Shown: positions 32,406-40,626 of the stretch, piece after piece | How positions within the stretch are numbered: position 1 is the first letter of the stretch | Layout: each line of letters starts with the position of its first letter | Source: Pseudacidovorax sp. | GTDB lineage: Bacteria; Pseudomonadota; Gammaproteobacteria; Burkholderiales; Burkholderiaceae_C | Reading direction: 5' to 3' | NCBI RefSeq assembly: GCF_017991995.1 | Contig: NZ_JAGOPN010000007.1 | Span: forward strand, 224,604-288,603 | Length of the DNA stretch: 64,000 bases | Position numbers and translations under genes: made by a program | Notes under the pieces: model-generated | Seen by the model: the letters and a program-made list of their open reading frames with translations, nothing else | Database searches by the model: none | Told to the model about the DNA's origin: nothing

Positions 32406-34577
32406 ATGCGTCTTCCTCCCCTGGCCACTGGCGCGGCCTCGGCCCTGGCCCTCCTGCTTGCCGCGTGCGGCGGCGGGCACGACAACGTCACCTTCAATGC
32501 AGCCGGCAGCACGGCCGCCACAGCCAGCGCAGCCACGCCCGGACAGAGCGCCGGCCCCGTCAGCACCTCCGGCGTGGTGGTCGGCAGCTACTTCCGCAAT
32601 GCCAAGGTGTGCGTGGACACCAATGCCAACCTGCACTGCGACGAGGGCGAGCCCGTGGCAATCACGGACAACGATGGCCGCTTTGTCCTTGCCGGGCAGG
32701 GCGCGGTGGTCGCGGAGCTCGGCACCGCCACCATCGAGTACGACCCGAGCACCGGTACTGCCACACCTGTCGCGCAGCGGCTGGTGCTGCGCGCGCCGAA
32801 GGAGGCACCCGGTGTGGTTTCCGCCCTGTCCACCTCGGTCGTGGCCGAGATGGAAACCGGAATGGACTTTGCCGCGGCCGTGGCCAAAGTGGCCCTGGCC
32901 ACCGGCGTGCCGGCGGCGAAGCTGCTGACGGACTTCAACCATGAAGCGGATGCCACGGACAAGGCGGCACTCCAGGCCGGCTCGGACGACACGCTGACCC
33001 GGATCGGACATGCACTCGCCGAGGCGGACACCAACGCCGACCTGCGCACCACGCTGGCCGCTGCCGCCCTGACCGATCGCTTCTACCAGACAAAGGCACC
33101 CTACCGTCCCCAGCAGGACGTCTCCACCTACGAAGCACCGCCGGCCGGCTTCAGTGCGGTCGCGGTGCAGATGGTGGCGCGGCACGGCTCGCGCGGCCTG
33201 TCCAGCCTCAAGTACGACCTGGCCGTCTACAACATGTGGGCCAAGGCGAAGGCCGACGGCGCGCTGACGCCGCTGGGCCAGCAGCTGGGCGCGGATGTGC
33301 TGGCCATCATGAAGGCCAACTTCCTGCTCGGTTACGGCGTGGCCGGCATTTCCACGCCTGGCTACGGCAACGAGACGCAGGCGGGCATCCAGGAGCACAC
33401 GCTCCTTGCAAAGCGAATGCTGCAACGGCAAAGCGCACTCTGGAAGCAGGTGGGCGATGCCGCCAGCAGCGCACCGCGCCAGATCGTCACCGTCACCTCG
33501 GGCGTCGACCGGGCCGTGGACAGCGGCAACTTCTTCGTGCAGTCCCTCAAGAGCGCACAACCCGCACTCGCCAGCCTGGTGAGCTACCCGCCGGCACCAG
33601 CGCCCTATCCGGACAACGGCAATGCGGTTGCACAGCCGGCCGGCACCGACCGCTTCCTGCTGTACTTCCACAAGCTGGTCAAGGCCACAGACCTGGTGAG
33701 CAACACGGCCGACCCGCGCTACGTCACTTATCAGGACAGCCAGACCTACCAGAAGTACAAGTCTTCGGATGCCGACCTGCTGGCCAAGCAGGCGGGGCTG
33801 TTCTCCAGCGACGCGGCCCGTTCGGCAGGCCGCACGCTGCTGCTGCGCCTGTTCACCGCGGCCTTCGTCGACAAGATCGACAACGGCAGCTACAGCTTCG
33901 CCAACACTGGGAGCTACACCTACACCAGCAGCGACGGCAAGTTCAGCAGCACGCTGTCGGGCGACGGCAAGACCACCATCAAGACACTGGGCGATGCCGG
34001 CGCTCTGCTCTACGAGCTCTACGTCATTGCACCTGCCATGAAAGCCGAGGCGGGCGTGGACTTCACGCCCTACATGCCGGCGGCGCAGGCCAAGTTCTTC
34101 GCCGAGGCCAACGACACCTCCGACTTCTACGACAAGGGCCCCGGCATCACGGAGAAGGGCGAGGCCACCTACAAGATGGCCCAGATCCTGGTGGACGACC
34201 TGTTCAACGAGGTGGACGCCATCGCTCGCGGTGACCTGTCGCATGCGGCCAAGCTGCGCTTCGCCCATGCCGAGATCATGATTCCCTTCGCCTCGCGCAT
34301 GGGTCTGAAGAACGTGCTGCAGCAGGTGCCGGTGGCACAGACCTACGGCTGGACGAACAACCCGTGGCGCGGCGAATACGTGTCGCCCATGGCCGCCAAC
34401 ATGCAATGGGACGTGTACCGCAACAGCGCCGGCGCGCTGCTGGTGAAGATGCTCTACAACGAGCGCGAGACCGACTTCAAGGCCGGCTGCGACGGCGCCC
34501 GGGCAGCGGGCACGCAGCACTTCTACGACTGGGAAAAGCTCAAGGCCTGCTACGGCCATGTGGCCAAGGCGCCCTGA
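32406..34577 (+). CDS. Histidine-acid-phosphatase lipoprotein with N-terminal Asn/Asp-rich domain
   Basis: This 723-residue exported lipoprotein has its lipobox LLLAAC at Cys21. Residues 55-100 (KVCVDTNANLHCDEGEP) resemble a small calcium-binding or carboxypeptidase-regulatory-type module seen in Burkholderiales surface proteins. The rest is a histidine phosphatase of branch 2: the RHG motif is in QMVARHGSRG (259-261) and the distal motif is HAE at about 621-623. An HAE rather than HD form suggests relatives of multiple inositol polyphosphate phosphatases. It may release phosphate from phytate or other esters outside the cell. The in-frame ATG 78 bases upstream would spoil the signal peptide, so ATG 32406 is preferred. 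Confidence 0.85.
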   Translation: MRLPPLATGAASALALLLAACGGGHDNVTFNAAGSTAATASAATPGQSAGPVSTSGVVVGSYFRNAKVCVDTNANLHCDEGEPVAITDNDGRFVLAGQGAVVAELGTATIEYDPSTGTATPVAQRLVLRAPKEAPGVVSALSTSVVAEMETGMDFAAAVAKVALATGVPAAKLLTDFNHEADATDKAALQAGSDDTLTRIGHALAEADTNADLRTTLAAAALTDRFYQTKAPYRPQQDVSTYEAPPAGFSAVAVQMVARHGSRGLSSLKYDLAVYNMWAKAKADGALTPLGQQLGADVLAIMKANFLLGYGVAGISTPGYGNETQAGIQEHTLLAKRMLQRQSALWKQVGDAASSAPRQIVTVTSGVDRAVDSGNFFVQSLKSAQPALASLVSYPPAPAPYPDNGNAVAQPAGTDRFLLYFHKLVKATDLVSNTADPRYVTYQDSQTYQKYKSSDADLLAKQAGLFSSDAARSAGRTLLLRLFTAAFVDKIDNGSYSFANTGSYTYTSSDGKFSSTLSGDGKTTIKTLGDAGALLYELYVIAPAMKAEAGVDFTPYMPAAQAKFFAEANDTSDFYDKGPGITEKGEATYKMAQILVDDLFNEVDAIARGDLSHAAKLRFAHAEIMIPFASRMGLKNVLQQVPVAQTYGWTNNPWRGEYVSPMAANMQWDVYRNSAGALLVKMLYNERETDFKAGCDGARAAGTQHFYDWEKLKACYGHVAKAP

Positions 34578-34596
34578 CCAAGGCACCCGGCCTCGT

Positions 34597-35217
34597 TCAT
34601 CGCAGCCCGACGGCCAGCCGCAGTCCCAGGCCGACCAGCACAAAGCCCGCCAGCCGTGCCGCCAGCCGGCGCGCGGCCGGCCGATGGACGAGCCGCCGCG
34701 CCACCTGGCGACCCAGCAGCACCAGCAGTCCCTGCCAGAACAGGCTCAGCACGGTCACGTGCAGCATCATGAGCGGCAGGGTGGCCGCCGAGGCGCCCGG
34801 CGCGATGAAGAGCGGGAAGAAGGCCACGAAGAACAGCATCACCTTGGGATTGGCCAGGCTGATGGCGAAGGCCCGCCAGGCATACGCGCGCGGGCTGCGT
34901 GGCACCTCGGTCGCGGTGGCCGTCACGCAAGCGGTCGAACGCAGCATGCCGCAGCCCATCCACAGCAGATAGCCCGCGCCCACCCGCTGCAGGGCACCGA
35001 AGAGCGCCGGACTCGCCTGCAGCAGCGCAGCAAGCCCCAGTGCGGCGCCGGCCATGAACAGCGCGTCGCCCGCCAACGTGCCCCCCACGCAGGCCATGCC
35101 GGCACGCACCCCGCCGCGCGCAGTGGCGTCGAGGATGGCGACGGTGCCCGCGCCCGGGACGGCCTGGAAAATCAGGATGGCGATGAGGAAGCTGCCGTAG
35201 TTCTGGATGTCGGCCAT
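34597..35217 (-). CDS. LysE/RhtB-family amino acid exporter
   Basis: This 206-residue membrane protein has about six hydrophobic segments. The LysE-type opening FLIAILIFQAVPGAGTVAILDATARGGVRAGMACVGGTLAGD and the SLANPKVMLFFVAFFPLFI segment (family NPK motif) are clear. It exports an amino acid or homoserine-lactone-like compound. It is divergent from an Lrp-family regulator whose start is 113 bases away, the classic LysE/LysG-like regulatory pairing. ATG 35217 (MADIQNYGSF) was preferred over an ATG 126 bases upstream because it directly precedes the first helix. Confidence 0.92.
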   Translation of the reverse strand: MADIQNYGSFLIAILIFQAVPGAGTVAILDATARGGVRAGMACVGGTLAGDALFMAGAALGLAALLQASPALFGALQRVGAGYLLWMGCGMLRSTACVTATATEVPRSPRAYAWRAFAISLANPKVMLFFVAFFPLFIAPGASAATLPLMMLHVTVLSLFWQGLLVLLGRQVARRLVHRPAARRLAARLAGFVLVGLGLRLAVGLR

Positions 35218-35273
35218 GGGAATCTCCGAGTCGGGTCGACAACGATCATCCGACGTCGGCGTCGGCAGTCCCA

Positions 35274-35288
35274 GCCGATATTTCCGGC
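35274..35288. promoter_or_regulatory. Possible Lrp-family binding site
   Basis: GCCGATATTTCCGGC is an imperfect 15-bp palindrome with an AT-rich centre, the size and form of Lrp boxes. It lies between the divergent LysE and Lrp genes. Another short perfect dyad, CCGACGTCGG, is at 35250-35259. Assignment is by position and shape only. Confidence 0.3.
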
Positions 35289-35330
35289 ACCAGGTTTGAT
35301 TTCGCACTCCTTTTACGGCCCAATGCACCG

Positions 35331-35804
35331 ATGGCCAGAACATCCACCGACCCGCTCGACGACACCGCCTGGCTGCTGCTCGGCGCCTTGCAGCAGGAAG
35401 GCCGCGCGCCGCTGAAGAGCCTGGCCGAGCAGGCCGGCCTTTCCGTCGCCGCCACGGCGGAACGGCTCAGGCGCCTGCAGGAGTCCGGCGTGGTGCGACG
35501 CATCGGCGCCGAGCTGGAGCCGGCGCTCGCTGGTTACCCGGTCAAGGCGATGGTGGGCATCACGGTCCATCAGCCGGGCAAGAAGGCCTTCCTGGAGCGG
35601 CTGCGCACCGCCGCGGAAGTGCTGGAGTGCCATCACGTGGCGGGCGCCGACTCCTACCTGATGACCGTGGTCGCGCCCAGCCTGCCCGAGCTCGAACGCT
35701 TCCTGGGCACGATCAACGGCTATGGCGAGACGCGGACCTCGATCGTGTTCTCCACGCCCATCGAGCGCCGCGGCCTGGTGCCGGTGGGCAGCCGGCGCGC
35801 GTGA
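35331..35804 (+). CDS. Lrp/AsnC-family transcriptional regulator
   Basis: This 157-residue protein has an N-terminal helix-turn-helix (LDDTAWLLLGALQQEGRAPLKSLAEQAGLSVAATAERLRRLQESGVVRRIGAEL). A C-terminal RAM domain (VKAMVGITVHQPGKKAFLERL, HHVAGADSYLMTVVAPSLPELERFL) binds amino acids and forms oligomers. It is divergent from the LysE-type exporter and most likely controls it in response to the amino acid exported. Length matches the family. Confidence 0.95.
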   Translation: MARTSTDPLDDTAWLLLGALQQEGRAPLKSLAEQAGLSVAATAERLRRLQESGVVRRIGAELEPALAGYPVKAMVGITVHQPGKKAFLERLRTAAEVLECHHVAGADSYLMTVVAPSLPELERFLGTINGYGETRTSIVFSTPIERRGLVPVGSRRA

Positions 35805-35862
35805 CCGATCCGCGGCAGGCGAACCATGGCGGCGTCCCTGTCCAGTGCGCCGCCTGCGAAAG

Positions 35863-36753
35863 CTACGAGGCGCTGCCCTGGAGGCCCCGGGCCACGTCGG
35901 GCCAGGCCAGCCGCACCCGCAGTTCCTGCTTGAGCCGCCGGTTTCGCAGCCGCCGCGACTCACTCATGAAGCTCATCTGCATGGGCGACAGCTGCGCGAC
36001 CGCCTCGGTACGCGACAGCCGCGGCGGCCGGGGCAGGCCAAAGAGGTCTGCCGCCAGGTCGAAGTACTCGCCCATGCGCAACTGCGTGTCGTCGCTCGCG
36101 TGGTAGACGCGCTGCGGCCGGCCCCGGAAGAGCCCGGCAATGCAGGCGCGCGCCAGGTCGTCGGCATGGATGTGGTTCGTGTAGACGTCGTCTTCCGCGC
36201 GCAGGGCGGGCGTGCCGCGCAGCAGGCGCTCGCGCGGCGTGCCCGCTGGCCGGTCGGGCGCATAGATGCCCGGGATGCGCAGGATGCTGGCGCGCAGGCC
36301 GCGCGTGCCGGCCTCGCGCACCGCACGTTCCGCATCGACGCGACGCCGGCCGCGTGCCGTGGCGGGCGCGACCGGACGGGTCTCGTCGATCCAGTCACCG
36401 CCGCAATCGCCGTACACGCCGGTGGTGGAGCCGTAGACCAGCACGTCCGGCGCGGCCACCGCGCCGCTTCGGGCCAACGCCTGCAGCAGCGCGCGGGTGC
36501 GGCTGTCGCGGTCGTCACCCGCCCCGGACTCGCGCGGCGGCGGCGCCAAATGGAGCACACGGGGCGCCAGCCCAGCCAGGCGGCGCAGCGTGGCAGGCCG
36601 GTCCAGGTCGCCCACCAGCGGAACGGCGCCCGCCGCGCGCAGGGCCGGCACCCGCTCGGGCGAGGAGGTCAGTGCCAGCACGCGCATCCGCCCGCCGAGC
36701 TGGCGCAGCGCCCGCTGGCCCACGTCGCCGCAGCCGACGACGAGCAGCCGCAT
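35863..36753 (-). CDS. NAD(P)-binding epimerase-like protein, YeeZ-like
   Basis: This 296-residue protein is of the extended SDR group. MRLLVVGCGDVGQRALRQL is the Rossmann start (a GxGxxG variant). VLVYGSTTGVYGDCGGDWIDETRPVAP contains the Ser/Tyr region seen in YeeZ-type proteins, and RASILRIPGIYAPDR follows. The canonical YxxxK is not evident, so catalytic activity is uncertain. The open frame extends 79 codons upstream into the divergent ferredoxin-reductase promoter, so ATG 36753 is the true start. It is convergent with the Lrp gene. Confidence 0.85.
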   Translation of the reverse strand: MRLLVVGCGDVGQRALRQLGGRMRVLALTSSPERVPALRAAGAVPLVGDLDRPATLRRLAGLAPRVLHLAPPPRESGAGDDRDSRTRALLQALARSGAVAAPDVLVYGSTTGVYGDCGGDWIDETRPVAPATARGRRRVDAERAVREAGTRGLRASILRIPGIYAPDRPAGTPRERLLRGTPALRAEDDVYTNHIHADDLARACIAGLFRGRPQRVYHASDDTQLRMGEYFDLAADLFGLPRPPRLSRTEAVAQLSPMQMSFMSESRRLRNRRLKQELRVRLAWPDVARGLQGSAS

Positions 36754-36889
36754 GCGGCGGAAGCGCGCCGGCAGCGCACCGAGGGGAAGACGGTTTGAAG
36801 GCAAAATCGAACGCTTTCCGCAGTCTTGACCGGCCGCGCCCGCCCCACGCGGCGCCAGCGCCGGCACAACCCCCGAAGAATACCCACCC

Positions 36890-37939
36890 ATGTCCGACAC
36901 CGTGTTCTCCGTGAGCGTGGAGCCCAGTGGCCGCCGCTTCGACGCCGAGGCCGGCGAATCCATCCTGTCCGCCGGCATCCGCCAGGGCATCGGCCTGCCC
37001 TACGGCTGCAAGGACGGCGCCTGCGGCTCCTGCAAGTGCAAGAAGCTCTCGGGCGAAGTGACGATGGAGGCCTACCAGTCCAAGGCCCTCAGCGCCGAGG
37101 AAGCCGCCGCCGGCTACATCCTGACCTGCCGCGCCCATGCCACCAGCGATGTGGTGCTCGAATCGCGTCAGGTGGTCGATGCCGACGCCTTCCCCATCCG
37201 CAAGATGCCCGTGCGGGTGCAGACACTGGTGCGCCTGTCGCACGACGTGATGCAGCTGCGCCTGCAGTTGCCGGCCGGCGAGCCGATGAAGTTCCATGCC
37301 GGGCAGTACGTCGAATTCCTGCTGCGCGACGGCGCGCGGCGCAGCTACTCGATGGCCAATGCGCCGCACACGCTGGCCGAGCCGGGCACGGGCATCGAGC
37401 TGCACATCCGCCACATGCCGGGCGGCAAGTTCACCGACCATGTGTTCGGCGCGATGAAAGAGAAGGAGATCCTTCGCGTCGAAGGCCCCTACGGCAGCTT
37501 CTTCCTGCGCGAGGACAGCACCAAGCCCATCGTGCTGCTCGCTTCGGGCACCGGCTTCGCGCCCATCAAGGCGCTGATCGAGCACATGAAGTTCAAGCGC
37601 ATCGAGCGGCCCGCCACGCTGTACTGGGGCGGCCGCCGGCCGCAGGACCTGTACATGGACGGCTGGATCCGCGAGCAGCTGGCCGAGATGCCGCAGCTGC
37701 GCTATGTGCCGGTGGTGAGCAATGCCGTGCCCGAGGACAACTGGACCGGTCGCACCGGCTTCGTCCACCAGGCAGTGCTCGAGGACACGCCCGACCTCTC
37801 CGGCCACCAGGTGTATGCCTGCGGCGCGCCGGTGGTCGTGCAGTCGGCACAGCGCGACTATGTGGCCCAGGGCGGACTGCCCGAAGAGGAATTCTTCGCC
37901 GACGCCTTCACCTCCGAGGCGGACAAGGCTGCACCCTGA
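36890..37939 (+). CDS. 2Fe-2S ferredoxin / FAD-NAD(P) reductase fusion (CDP-6-deoxy-glucoseen reductase-like)
   Basis: This 349-residue electron-transfer protein has two parts. An N-terminal plant-type 2Fe-2S ferredoxin (residues 1-90) carries the cluster cysteines in PYGCKDGACGSCKCKKL and the fourth in ILTCRAHA. A ferredoxin-NADP-reductase module then carries FAD binding (RRSYSMANAP) and NAD binding (IVLLASGTGFAPIKALIEH). This layout serves dioxygenase and hydroxylase reductases and the AscD-type enzyme; homologues of unassigned partner are common in Burkholderiales. No oxygenase lies beside it, so the partner is unknown. It is divergent from the YeeZ-like gene. Confidence 0.92.
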   Translation: MSDTVFSVSVEPSGRRFDAEAGESILSAGIRQGIGLPYGCKDGACGSCKCKKLSGEVTMEAYQSKALSAEEAAAGYILTCRAHATSDVVLESRQVVDADAFPIRKMPVRVQTLVRLSHDVMQLRLQLPAGEPMKFHAGQYVEFLLRDGARRSYSMANAPHTLAEPGTGIELHIRHMPGGKFTDHVFGAMKEKEILRVEGPYGSFFLREDSTKPIVLLASGTGFAPIKALIEHMKFKRIERPATLYWGGRRPQDLYMDGWIREQLAEMPQLRYVPVVSNAVPEDNWTGRTGFVHQAVLEDTPDLSGHQVYACGAPVVVQSAQRDYVAQGGLPEEEFFADAFTSEADKAAP

Positions 37940-38018
37940 GCGCCTGCTCCGCCGCATGCCGCGCCTGCCGTCGACCGACGGCAGGCGGCCTTCCGATCCC
38001 AAGACAACCAGAGACACC

Positions 38019-38999
38019 ATGACCCGCCTGATCACCCGACGCCCCGTGCTCTCCCTGCTGGCCGCCAGCGCCGCTCTGCCCTTCGCGGCGCGCGCCGACA
38101 GCCGGCCGATCCGCCTGGTGGTGCCCTATGCCGCGGGCGGTCCCATCGATGTGACCGCACGTGCCCTGGCCGAGCGGGCCAAGGACGCATTTGGCGGCCC
38201 GATCATCATCGACAACAAGCCGGGCGCGGGCGGCAACATCGGCGCCGACATGGTGGCCAAGGCGCAACCCGACGGCCTGACCATCGGCATCGCCGCCACG
38301 GCGACGAACGCGGTCAATCCCTGGCTCTACAGCCGCATGCCCTACAACGCGGCCACCGACTTCGCGCCCATCACCCAGATGGTGCGAGTGCCCAACGTGC
38401 TGGTGATGAATGCCGAGACGGCACAGCGCCTGAAGATCAACAGCCTCAAGGACCTGATCGCCTACGCCAAGGCCAACCCGGCCAAGCTGAACTACGGCAG
38501 CGGCGGCAACGGCAGCGCCGGCCACCTGGCGGGAGAGATGTTCAAGAAGGCGGCGGGCATCTTCGCCGTGCACATCCCCTACAACGGCGGCAATCCGGCC
38601 CAGTTGGCGCTGCTGAGTGGCCAGGTCGACTTCAACTTCGACAACCTGGCCACGGCCGCGCCCAACATCCGGGGCGGCAAGCTCAAGGCCCTGGCCGTGA
38701 CCACGCTGCAGCGCAGCCCCTTCCTGCCGGAGGTGCCGCCGGTGGCGGACACGCTCAAGGGCTTTGCCATCGACACTTGGTGGGGCCTGGTGGCGCCGGC
38801 CGGCACGCCGCGCGACATGATCGACCGGCTGAACCAGGCCTTCGTCGGCGCGCTGAACGCGCCCGAGACCAAGACCCGCTTCGCCGCCCTCTTTGCCGAG
38901 CCGGTGCCGACCACACCGGAGCAGTTCGGTGCCTTCATGAAGAGCGAACTGGCCAAATACGAGCAGGTGGTGAAGGCCACGGGCGCGAAGGTGGATTGA
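38019..38999 (+). CDS. Bug-family (TctC-like) periplasmic solute receptor (second)
   Basis: This 326-residue exported receptor has a signal peptide containing TRRPVLSLLAASAALPF, cut after about AARA (residue 27). The mature Bug fold is recognised from RPIRLVVPYAAGGPIDVTARALAERA, IIIDNKPGAGGNIGADMVAKA and PAKLNYGSGGNGSAGHLAGEMF. Like the first Bug gene it has no TctA/TctB partner nearby. It follows the ferredoxin-reductase fusion by 79 bases and ends before a strong terminator. Ligand unknown, probably a small carboxylate. Confidence 0.93.
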   Translation: MTRLITRRPVLSLLAASAALPFAARADSRPIRLVVPYAAGGPIDVTARALAERAKDAFGGPIIIDNKPGAGGNIGADMVAKAQPDGLTIGIAATATNAVNPWLYSRMPYNAATDFAPITQMVRVPNVLVMNAETAQRLKINSLKDLIAYAKANPAKLNYGSGGNGSAGHLAGEMFKKAAGIFAVHIPYNGGNPAQLALLSGQVDFNFDNLATAAPNIRGGKLKALAVTTLQRSPFLPEVPPVADTLKGFAIDTWWGLVAPAGTPRDMIDRLNQAFVGALNAPETKTRFAALFAEPVPTTPEQFGAFMKSELAKYEQVVKATGAKVD

Positions 39000-39037
39000 G
39001 CGCCTGCCGCCGCCCCGGCGGTGCGCCTCCAAAGCAG

Positions 39038-39067
39038 AACGGGCCGGCGAAAGCGCGGCCCGTTTTC
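39038..39067 (+). terminator. Rho-independent terminator after the second Bug gene
   Basis: AACGGGCCG and CGGCCCGTT make a 9-bp stem extended by an inner GC pair block with a GAAA tetraloop, and TTTTC follows. It lies 39 bases after the stop, in the convergent gap with livF. Confidence 0.88.
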
Positions 39068-39106
39068 TTTTCCTGGCTGTGGCGGCCCACAGGGCCGCCT
39101 GCCACG

Positions 39107-39823
39107 TCACTCGCCCAGGTAGGCCGCGCGCACCTTGGGGTCGCTCAGCATCACCTTGGCGTCACCATCCATGGTGATCAGGCCCGACTCCATCACATAG
39201 CCACGGTCGGCGATCTGCAGCGCGCGACTGGCGTTCTGCTCCACCAGCAGCACCGTGACGCCCTGGTCGTAGACCTGCTTGACCACCTCGAAGATCTTGT
39301 CGCACATGATGGGCGACAGGCCCATGGTGGGCTCGTCCAGCAACAGCACCTTGGGCCGCGCCATCAGCGCACGGCCCATCGCCAGCATCTGCTGCTCGCC
39401 GCCGGACATGGTGCCCGCCAGCTGCGTGGCGCGCTCCTTCAGCCGTGGGAACGTGGTGAAGACGCGGTCGATGTCCTGCGCGATGCCGGCCTTGTCGTTG
39501 CGCGTGTAGGCGCCGATCTGCAGGTTCTCGGTGATCGTCATGCGGGTGAACACGCCACGGCCTTCTGGCACCATCACCAGACCTTCCTTGACCAGGTCCC
39601 AGGCGCCACGGCCCTTGATGGACTTGCCCATGAACTCGATCTCGCCAGCCAGCGCCGGCAGCGTGCCGGTGATGGCCTTCATGGTGGTGGTCTTGCCGGC
39701 GCCGTTGGAGCCGATCAGCGAGACCAGCTCGCCTTCGCGCACCTCGAAGTCCACGCCCTTGACGGCCTGGATGCCGCCGTACGCGACCTTCAGGCCGCTC
39801 ACTTTCAACAGAGTCTGTGCCAT
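39107..39823 (-). CDS. livF: Branched-chain amino acid ABC transporter ATPase LivF
   Basis: This 238-residue ATPase is of the LivF type. Walker A is GSNGAGKTT, the Q-loop region GLVMVPEGRGVF is diagnostic for LivF, the ABC signature is TMSGGEQQ, and Walker B is LLLDEPTMGLSP. It energises import of branched-chain amino acids or related amides. The start MAQTLLKVSGLKV at 39823 was chosen over an ATG 21 bases upstream, which overlaps livG. It is the last gene of the minus-strand livHMGF operon, 10 bases after livG. Confidence 0.95.
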   Translation of the reverse strand: MAQTLLKVSGLKVAYGGIQAVKGVDFEVREGELVSLIGSNGAGKTTTMKAITGTLPALAGEIEFMGKSIKGRGAWDLVKEGLVMVPEGRGVFTRMTITENLQIGAYTRNDKAGIAQDIDRVFTTFPRLKERATQLAGTMSGGEQQMLAMGRALMARPKVLLLDEPTMGLSPIMCDKIFEVVKQVYDQGVTVLLVEQNASRALQIADRGYVMESGLITMDGDAKVMLSDPKVRAAYLGE

Positions 39824-39833
39824 GCGCGGCCTT

Positions 39834-40604
39834 TCAGTGTCCACCGGTGCCGAGGTAGGCCTCGATCACCTTCTCGTTCTTCTGCACCTCGGCCGGCGTG
39901 CCTTCGGCGATCTGCTTGCCGTAGTCGAGCACCGTGACGCGGTCGCACAGGCCCATGATGAGCTTCACGTCGTGCTCGATGATGAGCACGGTGCGGTTGT
40001 CCTTGCGGATGCGGTCGATGAGCTCGCGCAGTTGCACCTTCTCGGTGGCGTTCATGCCGGCGGCGGGTTCGTCCAGCGCGATGAGCTGCGGGTCGGTGGC
40101 CAGCGCGCGGGCGATCTCGAGCCGGCGCTGGTCGCCGTAGCTCAGCGTGCGGGCCTTGAAGTCGGCGTACTTGCCCACGCCCACATAGTCGAGCAGCTCG
40201 CGTGCGCGATCGGCGATGGCCCGCTCTTCGGCCTTGAAGCCCGAGGTGCGGAAGATGGCGCCGAACACGCCCGAATGCGTGCGCACGTGGCGGCCGACCA
40301 TCACGTTCTCCAGCGCCGTCATCTCGGCGAAGAGACGGATGTTCTGGAAGGTGCGCGCGATGCCGGCCTTGGCCACTTCGTGCACCGCCGTGGGCTGGTA
40401 GGGCTTGCCGGCCAGCTCGAAGCTGCCGCTGTCCGGCGTGTACAGCCCGGTGATGACGTTGAAGAAGGTGGTCTTGCCCGCGCCGTTGGGGCCGATCAGG
40501 CCATAGACCTGGCCGCGCTCGATGCGGATGCCCACGTCCGACAGGGCCTGCAGCCCGCCGAAGCGCTTGGAGATGCCCTTCACGTGAAGGATGGTGTCTG
40601 CCAT
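39834..40604 (-). CDS. livG: Branched-chain amino acid ABC transporter ATPase LivG
   Basis: This 256-residue ATPase has Walker A GPNGAGKTT and the LivG-typical GIARTFQNIRLFAEMTALENV. The signature loop is SYGDQRR, with Walker B ALDEPAAGMN. It pairs with LivF on the LivHM permease. The start MADTILHVKGISKRFGG at 40604 was chosen because upstream in-frame sequence is unlike any protein and lies in the livM-livG gap of 22 bases. All ATPase motifs are intact. Confidence 0.95.
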   Translation of the reverse strand: MADTILHVKGISKRFGGLQALSDVGIRIERGQVYGLIGPNGAGKTTFFNVITGLYTPDSGSFELAGKPYQPTAVHEVAKAGIARTFQNIRLFAEMTALENVMVGRHVRTHSGVFGAIFRTSGFKAEERAIADRARELLDYVGVGKYADFKARTLSYGDQRRLEIARALATDPQLIALDEPAAGMNATEKVQLRELIDRIRKDNRTVLIIEHDVKLIMGLCDRVTVLDYGKQIAEGTPAEVQKNEKVIEAYLGTGGH

Positions 40605-40626
40605 GGGAGGAGTCCTTTCCGTCGGC

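Noticed and set aside
32352..34643. 763-residue minus-strand frame opposite the histidine phosphatase gene
   Set aside because: The plus-strand frame has a signal peptide, RHG and HAE motifs; the minus frame has none.
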